DNA from: Idiomarina baltica OS145
Lineage (GTDB): Bacteria; Pseudomonadota; Gammaproteobacteria; Enterobacterales; Alteromonadaceae
DNA length: 64,000 nucleotides
Assembly: GCF_000152885.1 (NCBI RefSeq)
Contig: NZ_CH672403.1
Location: 241,067 to 305,066 of the forward strand
Direction: 5' to 3'
Below the pieces are notes generated by a model that worked only from the letters and a program-made list of their open reading frames with translations, made no database searches and had not been told where the DNA came from. Each line of letters starts with the position of its first letter. Position 1 is the stretch's first letter. Made by a program: the position numbers and the translations under genes. Positions 35,974 through 45,295 of this stretch are shown here, in pieces.

Positions 35974-35994
35974 TTGTCACCATTTTAGTCACCA
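35974..35994. repeat. Left integrase arm-type repeats
   Basis: TTGTCACCA at 35974 and TAGTCACCA at 35986 form a direct pair with a 12-bp period, 61 bp inside the left core. The same pair and period occur at the right end (53987-54007). This fits accessory (arm) binding sites of the integrase. Confidence 0.6.
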
Positions 35995-36005
35995 ATCAAA
36001 CAGCT

Positions 36006-37115
36006 TCAGATGAAGTCTTCGCCATGATATTCAACTTGGTCTTCGTTCAAGACTGCATGTCTGTAATGCAAGAGGCTGTTAGGTACCGGGTGGGTTGGCT
36101 CGGGACATAAGTATCGCATCGACTGAACGCTTTCTAAAGCATGCAAATTCAATCTGTCTACTATCCAAACGCCTGAAACACCTCTTTTACTTAGCTGCTG
36201 CTCTCTCAACTGCCAAAAACCATCATTTGCCCGGTAAACACTACTATCCCAAGCCCTCATCGTCGAAGTTCCGTAGAGAGCATCTACATTATCGTCCTCT
36301 ATTCTGCCTGGGAGATCTATCGTTTGCACAGCAATAATAAACGGTTTATCGAGTTCACCATATCGCTTTGATTTTTTGCCTAGCTTTCTTATTAATGATG
36401 TCTTTCTGTCTAAAACGCCACCTTGTATCGAACCCATGCCGATTAAGCGATTCTCTCTAATATCTTCTTGATTCTGACGTATTGGGAGGGCCTCAACCTT
36501 TATGGTCAGGCCGCGATCCTCCCACTCTGTTCTGGGCAGGCTTTCTGGAGCAGTTCTTAAAGTTTTCTCACACACTTCAAAATCGAGATTATCAAGCCAA
36601 CGATGAATATGATTAGCGGCCTGAACAGCACTAGGCGGAACAGCAGGCTCTCCCTCATATGAGATACCAATCATAAAATTGGGGTGTGGTCGTTGATCCA
36701 GTTCTAAAAGAAAATCTTCGATTTGTCGATTCGTTGGTAACCCACTGGCATTCATAACTACTGACGCTTCAATATAAAACTGTTCACCATTCTGGTCAGT
36801 AACTAAAAAGTCTGGTCGACGACCATTGTCGTTAGGCAAGACTGGATGTATCTCGAGATGAAAGCCGCGCTCAAGCATCTGAGATGCTAGATATAGTTCA
36901 AAAATGACGGAGTAAAAATGTTCGCTTTCACCACTTTGAAATTTAGCCTTTAACTCTTCACGCTCACACTCATCGGGAAAGTTCCTGAACCACCGCTCTA
37001 TAAGCGACCGCGATGCGGCTATTTCCTCACTAGCACTTCGATTGTAAAGCGCGTATAGAGACTCTCGCGGAAGCAACGGACGACTATCAGTGCGTTCATA
37101 ATCATCAAATAACAT
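36006..37115 (-). CDS. PD-(D/E)xK nuclease-like protein of unknown family
   Basis: The 369-residue protein has a stretch fitting a PD-(D/E)xK nuclease core: a helix FYSVIFELYLASQMLERGF with glutamate (about 75-93), then RRPDFLVTDQNGEQFYIEAS (about 108-127). In this core, D and E are the metal ligands and the usual lysine is replaced by serine. The C-terminal half (residues 200-330) shows no known domain. The ATG at 37115 has AAAGGAG; the longer frame lacks a site. It follows the XRE gene by 29 nt in one operon. A restriction or DNA-damage role is inferred, and the missing lysine leaves activity open. Confidence 0.6.
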   Translation of the reverse strand: MLFDDYERTDSRPLLPRESLYALYNRSASEEIAASRSLIERWFRNFPDECEREELKAKFQSGESEHFYSVIFELYLASQMLERGFHLEIHPVLPNDNGRRPDFLVTDQNGEQFYIEASVVMNASGLPTNRQIEDFLLELDQRPHPNFMIGISYEGEPAVPPSAVQAANHIHRWLDNLDFEVCEKTLRTAPESLPRTEWEDRGLTIKVEALPIRQNQEDIRENRLIGMGSIQGGVLDRKTSLIRKLGKKSKRYGELDKPFIIAVQTIDLPGRIEDDNVDALYGTSTMRAWDSSVYRANDGFWQLREQQLSKRGVSGVWIVDRLNLHALESVQSMRYLCPEPTHPVPNSLLHYRHAVLNEDQVEYHGEDFI

Positions 37116-37144
37116 GTTACCGACTCCTTTCGATCCGACTTGAA

Positions 37145-37387
37145 TTATCCGAGCGGCCCTCGCACTACTTTTATGCCATCCTCTGGTTTCAAGCCAAGGC
37201 ACTCACAATACTGAATAAACTCAACTAAGTCTAACCGTCGCTCTCCCTGCTCGACCTTGCCCACAAAGGAGTGAGGAACTCCCAGCTTTACTGCCAGATC
37301 ACGCATAGTGAGGCCTTGGTCGCATCTGGCTTTTTTGAGCCAGGCAACTAAGCGCTGATGTTGTGGGCTATGAAGTGTCTTGTGCAT
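37145..37387 (-). CDS. XRE-family helix-turn-helix regulator
   Basis: The 80-residue protein is a single HTH_3 domain: LVAWLKKARCDQGLTMRDLA, then KLGVPHSFVGKVEQGERRLD, ending in a helix. This size is typical of controller proteins of restriction-modification loci and of antitoxin-like repressors. I prefer the ATG at 37387 because an upstream TTG would put a perfect palindrome (37401-37420) inside the coding region, whereas here it becomes the promoter operator. It is co-transcribed with the nuclease-like gene. Confidence 0.8.
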   Translation of the reverse strand: MHKTLHSPQHQRLVAWLKKARCDQGLTMRDLAVKLGVPHSFVGKVEQGERRLDLVEFIQYCECLGLKPEDGIKVVRGPLG

Positions 37388-37400
37388 TGTCCCATTCTTA

Positions 37401-37420
37401 GGTACAAGTAGCGTTGTACC
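37401..37420. promoter_or_regulatory. Palindromic operator of the XRE/nuclease operon
   Basis: GGTACAA-gtagcg-TTGTACC has perfect 7-bp arms with 13-bp centre spacing. It lies 14 bp before the XRE start and 40 bp before the divergent gene at 37460, so one dimer could control both. Autoregulation by the XRE protein is the simplest reading. Confidence 0.55.
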
Positions 37421-37459
37421 CAATTCGGGAACAAGGCTGAGCTAAGGAGGGAAACATCA

Positions 37460-38263
37460 ATGAGCTATGGGTATGAGCCTGCGGTTTGGAAAGAACAAGC
37501 AAGAGAGCATTGGGCTGAGTTTCAACCAACACGGTTTCGTGAATTACATGAAGCGGGCAAGCTGGAAGATGCGCTTGATTATGCAGTGGAACAAACTTGG
37601 CGGGAAATGAAGAGCCTCATAGACTCGGGAGTCCCTGCGCACGAAGCATGGGTAATGGTGCGGGAAAACTATTTATTCTTACCGGAAGAGCCTGGTTTAT
37701 GTGACGATGAGTACGAAAATACACCATTCGATGACATTATGAATGAGGTTCACCAGATATTGAATGAGGACTATCAGCGCCAACGTGAAGAGTGGCAAAA
37801 GGAATTTAAACAAAAAGCCGCTCAAACCGAAGAAGCAATTCAAATGATACCCGGTACTAACCAAGTCTCTTCACCAATAGACTGGCTGAATTTAGCTCGT
37901 TGGATACTGATGCTTCCGGTGGCGGTGACAGCTGCATATCTTGCTAGCCAACTAGCGCTGATATTGACAAGCATTGGAATGGCTAGCGATGGCTATTCTA
38001 CTGCATCCTTTTGGGGACAGTTTTATCGCGTAACGACTGAGAATATAGCGTTAGGCGCAGTACTTATACTCGCTGGATCTGCAATCGCACCAACACACAA
38101 ACACATGGTCGCAATTTCATTAGCAGTAGCTTCCTTGCTACTTACAGGATTTCTAGTATACCCAATGCTAGCCTTACGTGATTATTGGGCGTTGTGGGGT
38201 ACTTTCTGTTTATTAGCTGCATTATTGTTAAGCACCGTTTCAGTTTATCGACGTCATCACTAA
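37460..38263 (+). CDS. Unknown protein with C-terminal membrane domain
   Basis: The 267-residue protein has a soluble, acidic and helical N-terminal half (about 1-140), with WREMKSLIDSGVPAHEAWVM, and four membrane segments in residues 145-262. A charged helix with QRQREEWQKEFKQKAAQ precedes the membrane part. I do not recognise a family. Two-part layouts of this type are common among accessory immunity membrane effectors, but nothing here proves that. It has an AAGGAGG site, is divergent from the XRE gene, and is followed by the resolvase-like and mcrBC genes on the same strand. Confidence 0.55.
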   Translation: MSYGYEPAVWKEQAREHWAEFQPTRFRELHEAGKLEDALDYAVEQTWREMKSLIDSGVPAHEAWVMVRENYLFLPEEPGLCDDEYENTPFDDIMNEVHQILNEDYQRQREEWQKEFKQKAAQTEEAIQMIPGTNQVSSPIDWLNLARWILMLPVAVTAAYLASQLALILTSIGMASDGYSTASFWGQFYRVTTENIALGAVLILAGSAIAPTHKHMVAISLAVASLLLTGFLVYPMLALRDYWALWGTFCLLAALLLSTVSVYRRHH

Positions 38264-38349
38264 CTTGCAGATGAATACGTAACAGGGGTATTTTATTGAT
38301 TAATTGTTAGCGATAAGACAAGGTGATCACCCTAATAACCGAAAGGACT

Positions 38350-38907
38350 ATGATGAGCAGCGGAGCGCACAATAAATTAATCGGCCAAATTGGTGAAAAT
38401 CTCGTGGCCGCCAAACTTGGCACGTTGGGTTACTACGCATCACCTTATGCTGGGAGTGTGCCCGGCTTCGATCTTACCGCAGTCGATAGCAAAACCTTAT
38501 CGTCATTTCCCGTGCAAGTTAAATGCAGCACTGGCAACACACTGGTTCACTCTCAAATAGACCGTTGGGTTGAAACGCATATCGATTCAACAGGCAAATA
38601 CTCTTTCGGTGAATTAATTCGGCTCGACCACCCGAATATGCTTTGGATCATGGTTAATCTACCCCATGGTCAGATTGAGAATGCCCGCTACTTTATTTGC
38701 CGTGAATCTGATATTCAGAAGCTGGCTGTCGAACGCTTTATTGCCTTTATTAAGCGTCATAATTACCGGCGCCCCAACGGCGGCAACTCAAAACAAGCCA
38801 TACTAACTCTCAAAGAACTTGGTAGATATGAAGATAATTGGTCGCTCATTGCGCCAGCTAGCAAGACTGTAACAACTCATGATGGAAGGGAATCAAATGA
38901 CTTATAG
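38350..38907 (+). CDS. Resolvase-like PD-(D/E)xK endonuclease
   Basis: The 185-residue protein has the layout of archaeal-type Holliday-junction resolvase or type IV restriction cores: a glutamate in LIGQIGENLVAAKLGTLGY, an aspartate in PGFDLTAVDSK, and the Q-V-K signature in FPVQVKCSTGN. Its C-terminal third is helical and basic. I chose the ATG at 38350 (second at 38353) after GAAAGGA. It ends 11 nt inside the mcrB-like gene and is probably its operon partner. Whether it cuts DNA or only reads structure is not decided by sequence. Confidence 0.6.
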   Translation: MMSSGAHNKLIGQIGENLVAAKLGTLGYYASPYAGSVPGFDLTAVDSKTLSSFPVQVKCSTGNTLVHSQIDRWVETHIDSTGKYSFGELIRLDHPNMLWIMVNLPHGQIENARYFICRESDIQKLAVERFIAFIKRHNYRRPNGGNSKQAILTLKELGRYEDNWSLIAPASKTVTTHDGRESNDL

Positions 38908-40933
38908 CTCAAATGGATTCAAAACCTTTCTCCGCAATGAGCGGAAATCCAATGGCGAGGCATATTCAAATAATACGGTTAGCCAGTATGTCTCAGCTGT
39001 AAATAGAGCCGCACACCATGCAGGTTTTGATTTGTGGTCCTCTCAAAGCGAAGAAGTCGATAACTTTGTGCAAAAGTTTGAACCGGGTCATGAATTTGAA
39101 GAGTTCGGCGCGCAAGGTAACAACACGGTCATATCTGCTTTGCGATTATTAAAAAGATACTTTGCCAGTAGCAACAGTTATTTACTCACGTGGAATCCCG
39201 AAAAATATCACGTTGGCGGTAATTCAGGCGTTGAACTGGGGAACGAACAACAGTGGAGTTGCAATAGCACCAAACCACAAGTGGGAGATCGTGTTTACCT
39301 CATGCAAGTAGGTGTTGAACCAAGGGGAATTATTGCAGCTGGTATCGTTACTCAGGAGTCTTTTGAAGACAAAGATTGGGGTGATGAAACCAAAACAAGA
39401 AAATATATAAAGTTCAAACCAGTAGCCGTACGGAACACCCCTGAAGCTGGTCAACAGATCTTGAACCAGCTGAATCAACTATCCCAAGAAACCGGCATTA
39501 ATTATAGCTGGAGCCCCCAAAGTTCTGGCATCAGCATTCCAAATAAAATATCCGATAAATTGGCGAGTTATTGGTTTATTGAAGATAGCTTGGTTGAGGA
39601 GATATCAATGACCAACAACAGCACCACACAAGTATCTCAGCCTCTCAATCAAATCCTATTCGGCCCACCTGGCACCGGGAAAACGTTCACAACCATTGAG
39701 CGCGCGGTGCGAGCTGCAGAGCCAAATTTCAGTTGGGCCAACCGAGATGAGCTAAAAGCAAAGTACCAAGAACTCATTCGCGAAGGGCGCATTCGGTTCG
39801 TCACCTTTCACCAAAGCTTTAGTTACGAAGACTTTGTGGAGGGGCTTACCGCACATACTGATGATGAAAAGTTAGTCTATGAAAAGCGACTCGGGATTTT
39901 CCGTCAAATCGTCAGAGATGCGAAGGAGCACCAGAACACAGAAGTGAAGAACCCTACTAATTCATTTAGTGATTGTTGGGATGCTTTTTTAACGGAATTT
40001 GAAGATCATCCAGAGGGTGTTCAAATCTCGATGAAGCGGTCCAAATTCATCATCACAGAAGTAGACGGAAATACTATTAGGTTTGATAAAAACCAAGGTG
40101 ATTCTGTTAATACCTTATCTGTCAGCACCCTGGAGGCGATATTTAATGGTGAACGCAGGTTTAATGGGGGGTTAAAACCTTACTATCAATCGCTCATATC
40201 GCATCTTGAGTCTCTGGGTGAGCAACTGGACAAGAAAGCTGTTAAGCGCCAGAACTACGTGCTCATCATCGATGAAATCAATCGCGGTAACATCTCACGG
40301 ATTTTTGGTGAGTTGATCACACTAATCGAACCCTCTAAGCGCTCTGGTACTACCGAAGCGCTAGAGGTCACGCTTCCACTGACTGGCGATCGGTTCTCTG
40401 TGCCCGATAACCTTTACATCATCGGTACAATGAACACTGCCGACCGCTCACTTGCTGGGCTCGATTTGGCTTTGCGTCGTCGCTTCGATTTCATTGAGAT
40501 GCCTCCCCTTCCTGAAGAGCTAAAAGGGGTTAGCGTTGACGGCATTAATGTTGAAAAGATGCTCGACGTTATCAACCGCCGAATTACGGCACTACTCGAT
40601 AAAGACCACTGTATTGGCCATGCCTATTTTATTCACTTGAAAGATAGATCAGACGTTGCCTTAACCGACCTCGCTGAGATTTTTAAGCAGAAGATCATTC
40701 CGCTGCTTCAGGAATACTTCTTTGAAGATTGGCAGCGCATCCGTTGGGTATTGAATGACCAAAGCAAAGCCTCAGCAAATGCATTTATCGTAAAAGATGA
40801 TGCGATTAATTTTGATGAGCTGTTCCCCGGCGATGTGCAGCTAAACTCGCGTGACCGGTGGCGATTGAATGAGTCTGCTTTTGAACAGGCGACATCTTAC
40901 AAACGGATATATGAAGTAGGTAGTGCTGAGTAA
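38897..40933 (+). CDS. mcrB: McrB-type AAA+ GTPase with N-terminal EVE domain
   Basis: The 678-residue protein has three parts. An N-terminal helical region (about 1-100) resembles the DNA-binding part of recombinases (NNTVSQYVSAVNRAAHHAG). A PUA-like EVE domain follows (about 115-235; VGDRVYLMQVG, GIIAAGIVTQESFEDKDW). An AAA_5 motor completes it, with Walker A FGPPGTGKTF (about 255), Walker B LIIDEINRG and sensor GTMNTADRSLAGLDLALRRR. EVE domains recognise modified bases, so this is likely a modification-dependent restriction motor working with McrC. The ATG at 38897 has GGAAGG; an upstream ATG is less well placed. Confidence 0.85.
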   Translation: MTYSSNGFKTFLRNERKSNGEAYSNNTVSQYVSAVNRAAHHAGFDLWSSQSEEVDNFVQKFEPGHEFEEFGAQGNNTVISALRLLKRYFASSNSYLLTWNPEKYHVGGNSGVELGNEQQWSCNSTKPQVGDRVYLMQVGVEPRGIIAAGIVTQESFEDKDWGDETKTRKYIKFKPVAVRNTPEAGQQILNQLNQLSQETGINYSWSPQSSGISIPNKISDKLASYWFIEDSLVEEISMTNNSTTQVSQPLNQILFGPPGTGKTFTTIERAVRAAEPNFSWANRDELKAKYQELIREGRIRFVTFHQSFSYEDFVEGLTAHTDDEKLVYEKRLGIFRQIVRDAKEHQNTEVKNPTNSFSDCWDAFLTEFEDHPEGVQISMKRSKFIITEVDGNTIRFDKNQGDSVNTLSVSTLEAIFNGERRFNGGLKPYYQSLISHLESLGEQLDKKAVKRQNYVLIIDEINRGNISRIFGELITLIEPSKRSGTTEALEVTLPLTGDRFSVPDNLYIIGTMNTADRSLAGLDLALRRRFDFIEMPPLPEELKGVSVDGINVEKMLDVINRRITALLDKDHCIGHAYFIHLKDRSDVALTDLAEIFKQKIIPLLQEYFFEDWQRIRWVLNDQSKASANAFIVKDDAINFDELFPGDVQLNSRDRWRLNESAFEQATSYKRIYEVGSAE

Positions 40934-42234
40934 TGACGTCAACGGTTGTCGTTCGCGAATACGCCTATTTGACCACTGCATCGGTAGCGGCGAACACTCT
41001 TGATCGCGCACATATTAGCGAGTCGGCGTTTCGCTGGCTCGTTGAACTTGGGCAGCAGTTTCGACGCAATGGCCTCCCGTTATTTGAACTTGATAGTCAG
41101 AAGCTTCTTCGTTTGGATAATTACGTCGGCGTACTTGAGTCACCCTGCGGAACAGTGATTGAGGTGCTACCGAAGCACACCACAGAACAAACTTCGGCGG
41201 CCGAGGCTCGCGCTTTGCTTAAACGGCTAATCAAAACCTCGACGCAGCTCTCAGTGCGTGAGGCCGACTTTGCCGATGTTGAGCGATTTGAAATACCGAT
41301 TCGCGAATGGCTTATCACTTGTTTTTTGGGCGAGCTGGAAGTTCTGCTCAAGCGAGGTCTGCAGTTCGATTACCAAGTTCGAGAGGAAGAAGCACGCTTC
41401 TTACGCGGCCAGCTGGATATCGCAAAACAACTGCGCCAGCCCCCCGGAAAAGCGCATGTATTTAATATCCGCCATGACTTGTTTTTACCGGATAGACCAG
41501 AGAACCGCCTTATTAAATCTGCACTTGTTACTGTGTGCTCAGCCACTCAAGACAACGACAACTGGCGGTTAGCACACGAGATAATCTCACAGCTCCTTCA
41601 GTTGCCCGAATCATCGGATATTAGGGCTGACTTCAAGTCTTGGTCAACAGACCGCTTACTGACGCATTACCGCCCGATTAAGCCTTGGTGTGAGTTTATC
41701 CTCAACCAACATGTTCCACTTTCTGTCTCTGGTGGCTGGCGCGGAATAAGCATGCTCTTCCCAATGGAAAAGCTGTTTGAGAACTATGTTGCTGAACAGC
41801 TTCGACGAGCGATTGGCAGCAAGGGTACAGTTAGGACGCAACTTGCTACTGAGTACCTTTGCCAACATAAGGGTAAAGGAGTTTTCAAATTACGACCGGA
41901 TATTGAGGTTGTTATTGGTGACCAGCGATGGATCATGGATACCAAGTGGAAGCTGCTTGATGTAGATAACGGTGGTCAGACCTATGGGTTGAGTGAGAAA
42001 GATTTTTATCAGATGTTGGCCTATGGATCTAAATTATTACATTCTCAAGGAGACTTGGTGTTGATATACCCTGCATGGAAAAATTTTCCAAGCAACGAGA
42101 ACATTTCACCATTTGAGTTTGATAATCAGACGACACTTTTGGTAACCAGCTTCAACTTAAACGATAATACTCGAACTAATGATTGTCGGTGGAACCTGAC
42201 GTTGGCGGAATCATTTGCACAGGTGCACAATTGA
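40933..42234 (+). CDS. mcrC: McrC-type restriction subunit
   Basis: The 433-residue protein matches McrC. It has an N-terminal part with LRLDNYVGVLESPCGTVIEV that contacts the McrB ring, the middle ARFLRGQLDIAKQLR and FLPDRPENRLIKSAL segments, and a C-terminal PD-(D/E)xK nuclease in LRPDIEVVIGDQRWIMDTKW (about 310-330) with D, D and K ligands intact. It cuts DNA when stimulated by McrB. The start ATG overlaps the mcrB stop by one base, so the genes are coupled. Confidence 0.87.
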   Translation: MTSTVVVREYAYLTTASVAANTLDRAHISESAFRWLVELGQQFRRNGLPLFELDSQKLLRLDNYVGVLESPCGTVIEVLPKHTTEQTSAAEARALLKRLIKTSTQLSVREADFADVERFEIPIREWLITCFLGELEVLLKRGLQFDYQVREEEARFLRGQLDIAKQLRQPPGKAHVFNIRHDLFLPDRPENRLIKSALVTVCSATQDNDNWRLAHEIISQLLQLPESSDIRADFKSWSTDRLLTHYRPIKPWCEFILNQHVPLSVSGGWRGISMLFPMEKLFENYVAEQLRRAIGSKGTVRTQLATEYLCQHKGKGVFKLRPDIEVVIGDQRWIMDTKWKLLDVDNGGQTYGLSEKDFYQMLAYGSKLLHSQGDLVLIYPAWKNFPSNENISPFEFDNQTTLLVTSFNLNDNTRTNDCRWNLTLAESFAQVHN

Positions 42235-42405
42235 GTAGACCATCTGCCATACGAGGCATCAATTTACTGACGGTTAGAACCATACTCAGTCAGTAAGCCT
42301 AGAATTTGAAACTCGGATCATCTTGACCGGATATGAGCGTGCAAATAATTTCATTAGAATATAGTTACAATTAATAGAATGACTTTTTGATATTATCGTA
42401 GATTG

Positions 42406-42437
42406 AAAAGCTGAAAGCTTATCAATAATCAGCTTTT
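42406..42437. promoter_or_regulatory. Leader hairpin before hsdM
   Basis: AAAAGCTGA and TCAGCTTTT are perfect 9-bp arms around a 14-nt loop. The second arm runs on as TTTTATTTA and lies 15 nt before the hsdM GTG. It could be an operator, a weak attenuator or the terminator of mcrC. Confidence 0.4.
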
Positions 42438-42452
42438 ATTTAGGGGTATATA

Positions 42453-44015
42453 GTGGTTAAAGGAAATGCAGCAAAGCGCTTATGGGCAGCAGCTGACCAG
42501 TTATGGGCGAATACCGGTCTTAAACCGGCTGAGTTCTCGGCACCTGTGCTGGGGCTCATCTTCCTGAAGTACGCCGACAAGAAGTACTCAGCCGCCGAGG
42601 AGAAGCTCGGGCCGGTGGGCTCCGGTGGCCGACGCAAGGTGAGCAAGGATGACTATCTTGCCGAGGGAGTGATCTTCCTCCCTGAGACCGCCCGCTTCTC
42701 GCACCTGCTGTCGCTCACCGAGGGCGACAATATCGGCAAGGCTATCAACGATGCCATGAAGGCCATCGAGGACGAAAACCCCGACCTCAAAGGTGCCCTG
42801 CCGCGCACCTACACGCGCCTGGAGAACTGGGTGCTGCAGGAACTGCTCAAGCAGCTCGCTCCGGTTGATCTGTCAGGAGACGCCTTCGGCAAGGTCTACG
42901 AGTACTTCCTGGGCAACTTCGCCCTGAAGGAAGGTCAGAAAGGCGGTGTCTTCTACACGCCCGAGTCCATCGTCAAGCTGATCGTTGAGATCATCGAGCC
43001 CTATCACGGTCGCATCTTCGATCCGGCTTGTGGGTCAGGTGGCATGTTCGTCCACTCGGCGGACTTCGTGGAGCGCCACCACAAGACGGCCATGGACGAA
43101 ATCTCGATTTTCGGCACCGAGAAGGATCAGACCACCGTCAACCTCAACAAGATGAACCTCGCGGTGCATGGCCTCTCCGGCGATGTGCGGGTGTCCAACA
43201 CCTACTATGAGGATCCTCACGGGGCGGTCTACAAGAACGGTGACGGCTTCTTCGACTTTGTGATGGCTAATCCCCCGTTCAACGTCTCGGGAGTGGATAA
43301 GGAGCGCTTGGAAGGCGACCCACGGTTCCCGTTCGGTGTGCCAAAGACCGATAACGCCAACTACCTCTGGATCCAGCTCTTCTACGCCTCGCTCAAGCCG
43401 ACCGGGCGAGCTGGCTTTGTCATGGCCAACTCAGCGGGTGATGCCCGAGGCAGCGAGCAGGTGGTCCGTCAGAAGCTGATTGAGTCGGGTGCCGTAGATG
43501 TGATCGTCTCGGTGGGACCGAACTTCTTTTACACCGTCACGCTGCCCTGCACCTTGTGGTTTTTCGACCGGGCCAAGAGTGAGACCGAGCGCCGCGACAA
43601 AGTGTTGTTCATAGATGCTCGCCACATCTACAACCAGATCGACCGGGCGCACCGCGACTGGTTGCCGGAGCAGGTCGAGTTCCTAGCCAATATCGTCCGC
43701 CTTTACCGTGGCGAAGACGTCGAGCTGGATCAGGGCAGTGAGCCGCTGCTGGCCGAGAAGGGGCTAGCCGAGGGCTATGCCGATGTGCCTGGGCTCTGCA
43801 AGTTGGCGACTCGGGAAGAGATCGAAGCGCAGGGGTGGTCATTGAATCCTGGGCGCTATGTCGGGGCAGCTGCAAGAGACGCAGAGAATGTGGACTTTGC
43901 TGAGCGGCTGGAAGAGCTGGCTGAAGAACTAGAAGTGCTAAACGCTGAAGCAAGAGAGCTTGAAGACAAGATCTCAATGAACATCAGCGGAGTTCTGGGC
44001 GGAGGAGCTGCTTGA
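42453..44015 (+). CDS. hsdM: Type I restriction-modification DNA methyltransferase (M subunit)
   Basis: The 520-residue N6-adenine methyltransferase has an HsdM N-terminal helical domain ([20 protein letters not shown]), AdoMet motif [17 protein letters not shown] and catalytic motif [14 protein letters not shown]. It methylates adenine within the site chosen by HsdS and also forms the core of the restriction complex. It starts at GTG after AGGGG. After the first 20-odd codons the DNA turns clearly GC-rich, with CTG, GCC and GAG codons unlike the flanking genes, a sign of recent transfer. It overlaps hsdS by one base. Confidence 0.95.
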   Translation: MVKGNAAKRLWAAADQLWANTGLKPAEFSAPVLGLIFLKYADKKYSAAEEKLGPVGSGGRRKVSKDDYLAEGVIFLPETARFSHLLSLTEGDNIGKAINDAMKAIEDENPDLKGALPRTYTRLENWVLQELLKQLAPVDLSGDAFGKVYEYFLGNFALKEGQKGGVFYTPESIVKLIVEIIEPYHGRIFDPACGSGGMFVHSADFVERHHKTAMDEISIFGTEKDQTTVNLNKMNLAVHGLSGDVRVSNTYYEDPHGAVYKNGDGFFDFVMANPPFNVSGVDKERLEGDPRFPFGVPKTDNANYLWIQLFYASLKPTGRAGFVMANSAGDARGSEQVVRQKLIESGAVDVIVSVGPNFFYTVTLPCTLWFFDRAKSETERRDKVLFIDARHIYNQIDRAHRDWLPEQVEFLANIVRLYRGEDVELDQGSEPLLAEKGLAEGYADVPGLCKLATREEIEAQGWSLNPGRYVGAAARDAENVDFAERLEELAEELEVLNAEARELEDKISMNISGVLGGGAA

Positions 44016-45295
44016 TGACTTGGAACGAGTCGACGCTAGGTGACATCTGCGATGCTGGCCAAGGGATCATCAAAACGGGGCCTTTTGGATCTCAACTTCA
44101 TCAGAGCGACTATTCCGATGCCGGAACCCCTGTGGTCATGCCAAAAGACATAGTCGGAGGACGGGTTTCTGAGTCTTCAATAGCTCGGGTTGCGGAGGAG
44201 CATGTGGAGCGCCTCTCTCACCACCAGCTTTACCCCGGCGATATTGTTTATGGCCGTAGGGGGGATATCGGGAGATGTGCTTTAGTAACACCCAGAGAAA
44301 GTGGCTGGCTATGTGGAACAGGCTGCTTGAGAATTCATCTTGGTAATGGCGAAGTCTCCCCCAAGTTCTTATTTTACTTCCTTAACAACCCGAGCACGGT
44401 AGATTGGATATACAACCAAGCCGTGGGCGCGACAATGCCGAATCTGAATACAAGCATACTCAGGTCGATTCCTGTCCGCTATCCTACTCGTGAAACGCAG
44501 GAGAGAATTGCCGCGTTCCTCTCCGCCTACGACGACCTCATCGAGAACAACACGCGCCGCATCGAGATCCTTGAGGAGATGGCTCGTCGGCTGTACGAGG
44601 AGTGGTTCGTCCACTTCCGCTTCCCGGGGCATGAGGGGGTGAGCTTCAAGGAGAGTGAGCTTGGGGATATACCTGAGGGGTGGGAGGTTCGACGCCTTGA
44701 GGATGCCGTCGCTCTGAACCCACGCACAAAGGTTCCCAAGGAAGGAGAAAAGTTGTTTGTACCGATGGGCGCGTTATCAGAATCGAGCATGATTGTAGGT
44801 AGCTTGGAGAGGAAAACAGGTAACAGTGGTGCAAAATTCCAGAATGGTGACACCTTGTTTGCTCGGATTACGCCTTGTCTTGAGAACGGAAAGACTGGAT
44901 TTGTTGATTTCCTTCCTGAAGACCAGCCGACAGCATGTGGTTCTACTGAGTTCATCGTATTGCGTTCAGTCAGCTTGTGCCCAGAAATGGTTTACTTACT
45001 CGCGAGAAGTGACCGATTCCGTGATGTCGCGATTAAAAGCATGTCAGGGGCTACTGGAAGGCAGCGGGTGCGGGTCGAGAGCTTGGTAGAGTTTCCGGTG
45101 GTTCAACCTGACAACGCGACCTTGGAAGCCTTCCAGCGTTTTGTATCGCCGTGTTTCAAACAAGCACGCACATTGGCGCTAAAGAACGCGAACCTACGCG
45201 CCCAACGTGACTTGCTGCTCCCCAAGCTGGTCTCCGGTGAGATCGACGTATCAGACATTCCCATGCCCGACGATAGGGAGTACGAAGCCGCATGA
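44015..45295 (+). CDS. hsdS: Type I restriction-modification specificity subunit
   Basis: The 426-residue protein has two target-recognition domains, each followed by a conserved helix pair: QERIAAFLSAYDDLIENNTR (about 166) and LRAQRDLLLPKLVSGEIDVS near the C-terminus. Each recognition domain reads one half of a bipartite site. The DNA of the two recognition domains is less GC-rich than the conserved helices, suggesting exchange of these modules. The ATG at 44015 shares a base with the hsdM stop (TGATG). It overlaps hsdR by 4 nt. Confidence 0.93.
   Translation: MTWNESTLGDICDAGQGIIKTGPFGSQLHQSDYSDAGTPVVMPKDIVGGRVSESSIARVAEEHVERLSHHQLYPGDIVYGRRGDIGRCALVTPRESGWLCGTGCLRIHLGNGEVSPKFLFYFLNNPSTVDWIYNQAVGATMPNLNTSILRSIPVRYPTRETQERIAAFLSAYDDLIENNTRRIEILEEMARRLYEEWFVHFRFPGHEGVSFKESELGDIPEGWEVRRLEDAVALNPRTKVPKEGEKLFVPMGALSESSMIVGSLERKTGNSGAKFQNGDTLFARITPCLENGKTGFVDFLPEDQPTACGSTEFIVLRSVSLCPEMVYLLARSDRFRDVAIKSMSGATGRQRVRVESLVEFPVVQPDNATLEAFQRFVSPCFKQARTLALKNANLRAQRDLLLPKLVSGEIDVSDIPMPDDREYEAA

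Noticed and set aside
38322-38331. Palindrome GGTGATCACC before the resolvase-like gene
   Set aside because: Ten bases only and a single occurrence noticed; could be chance.
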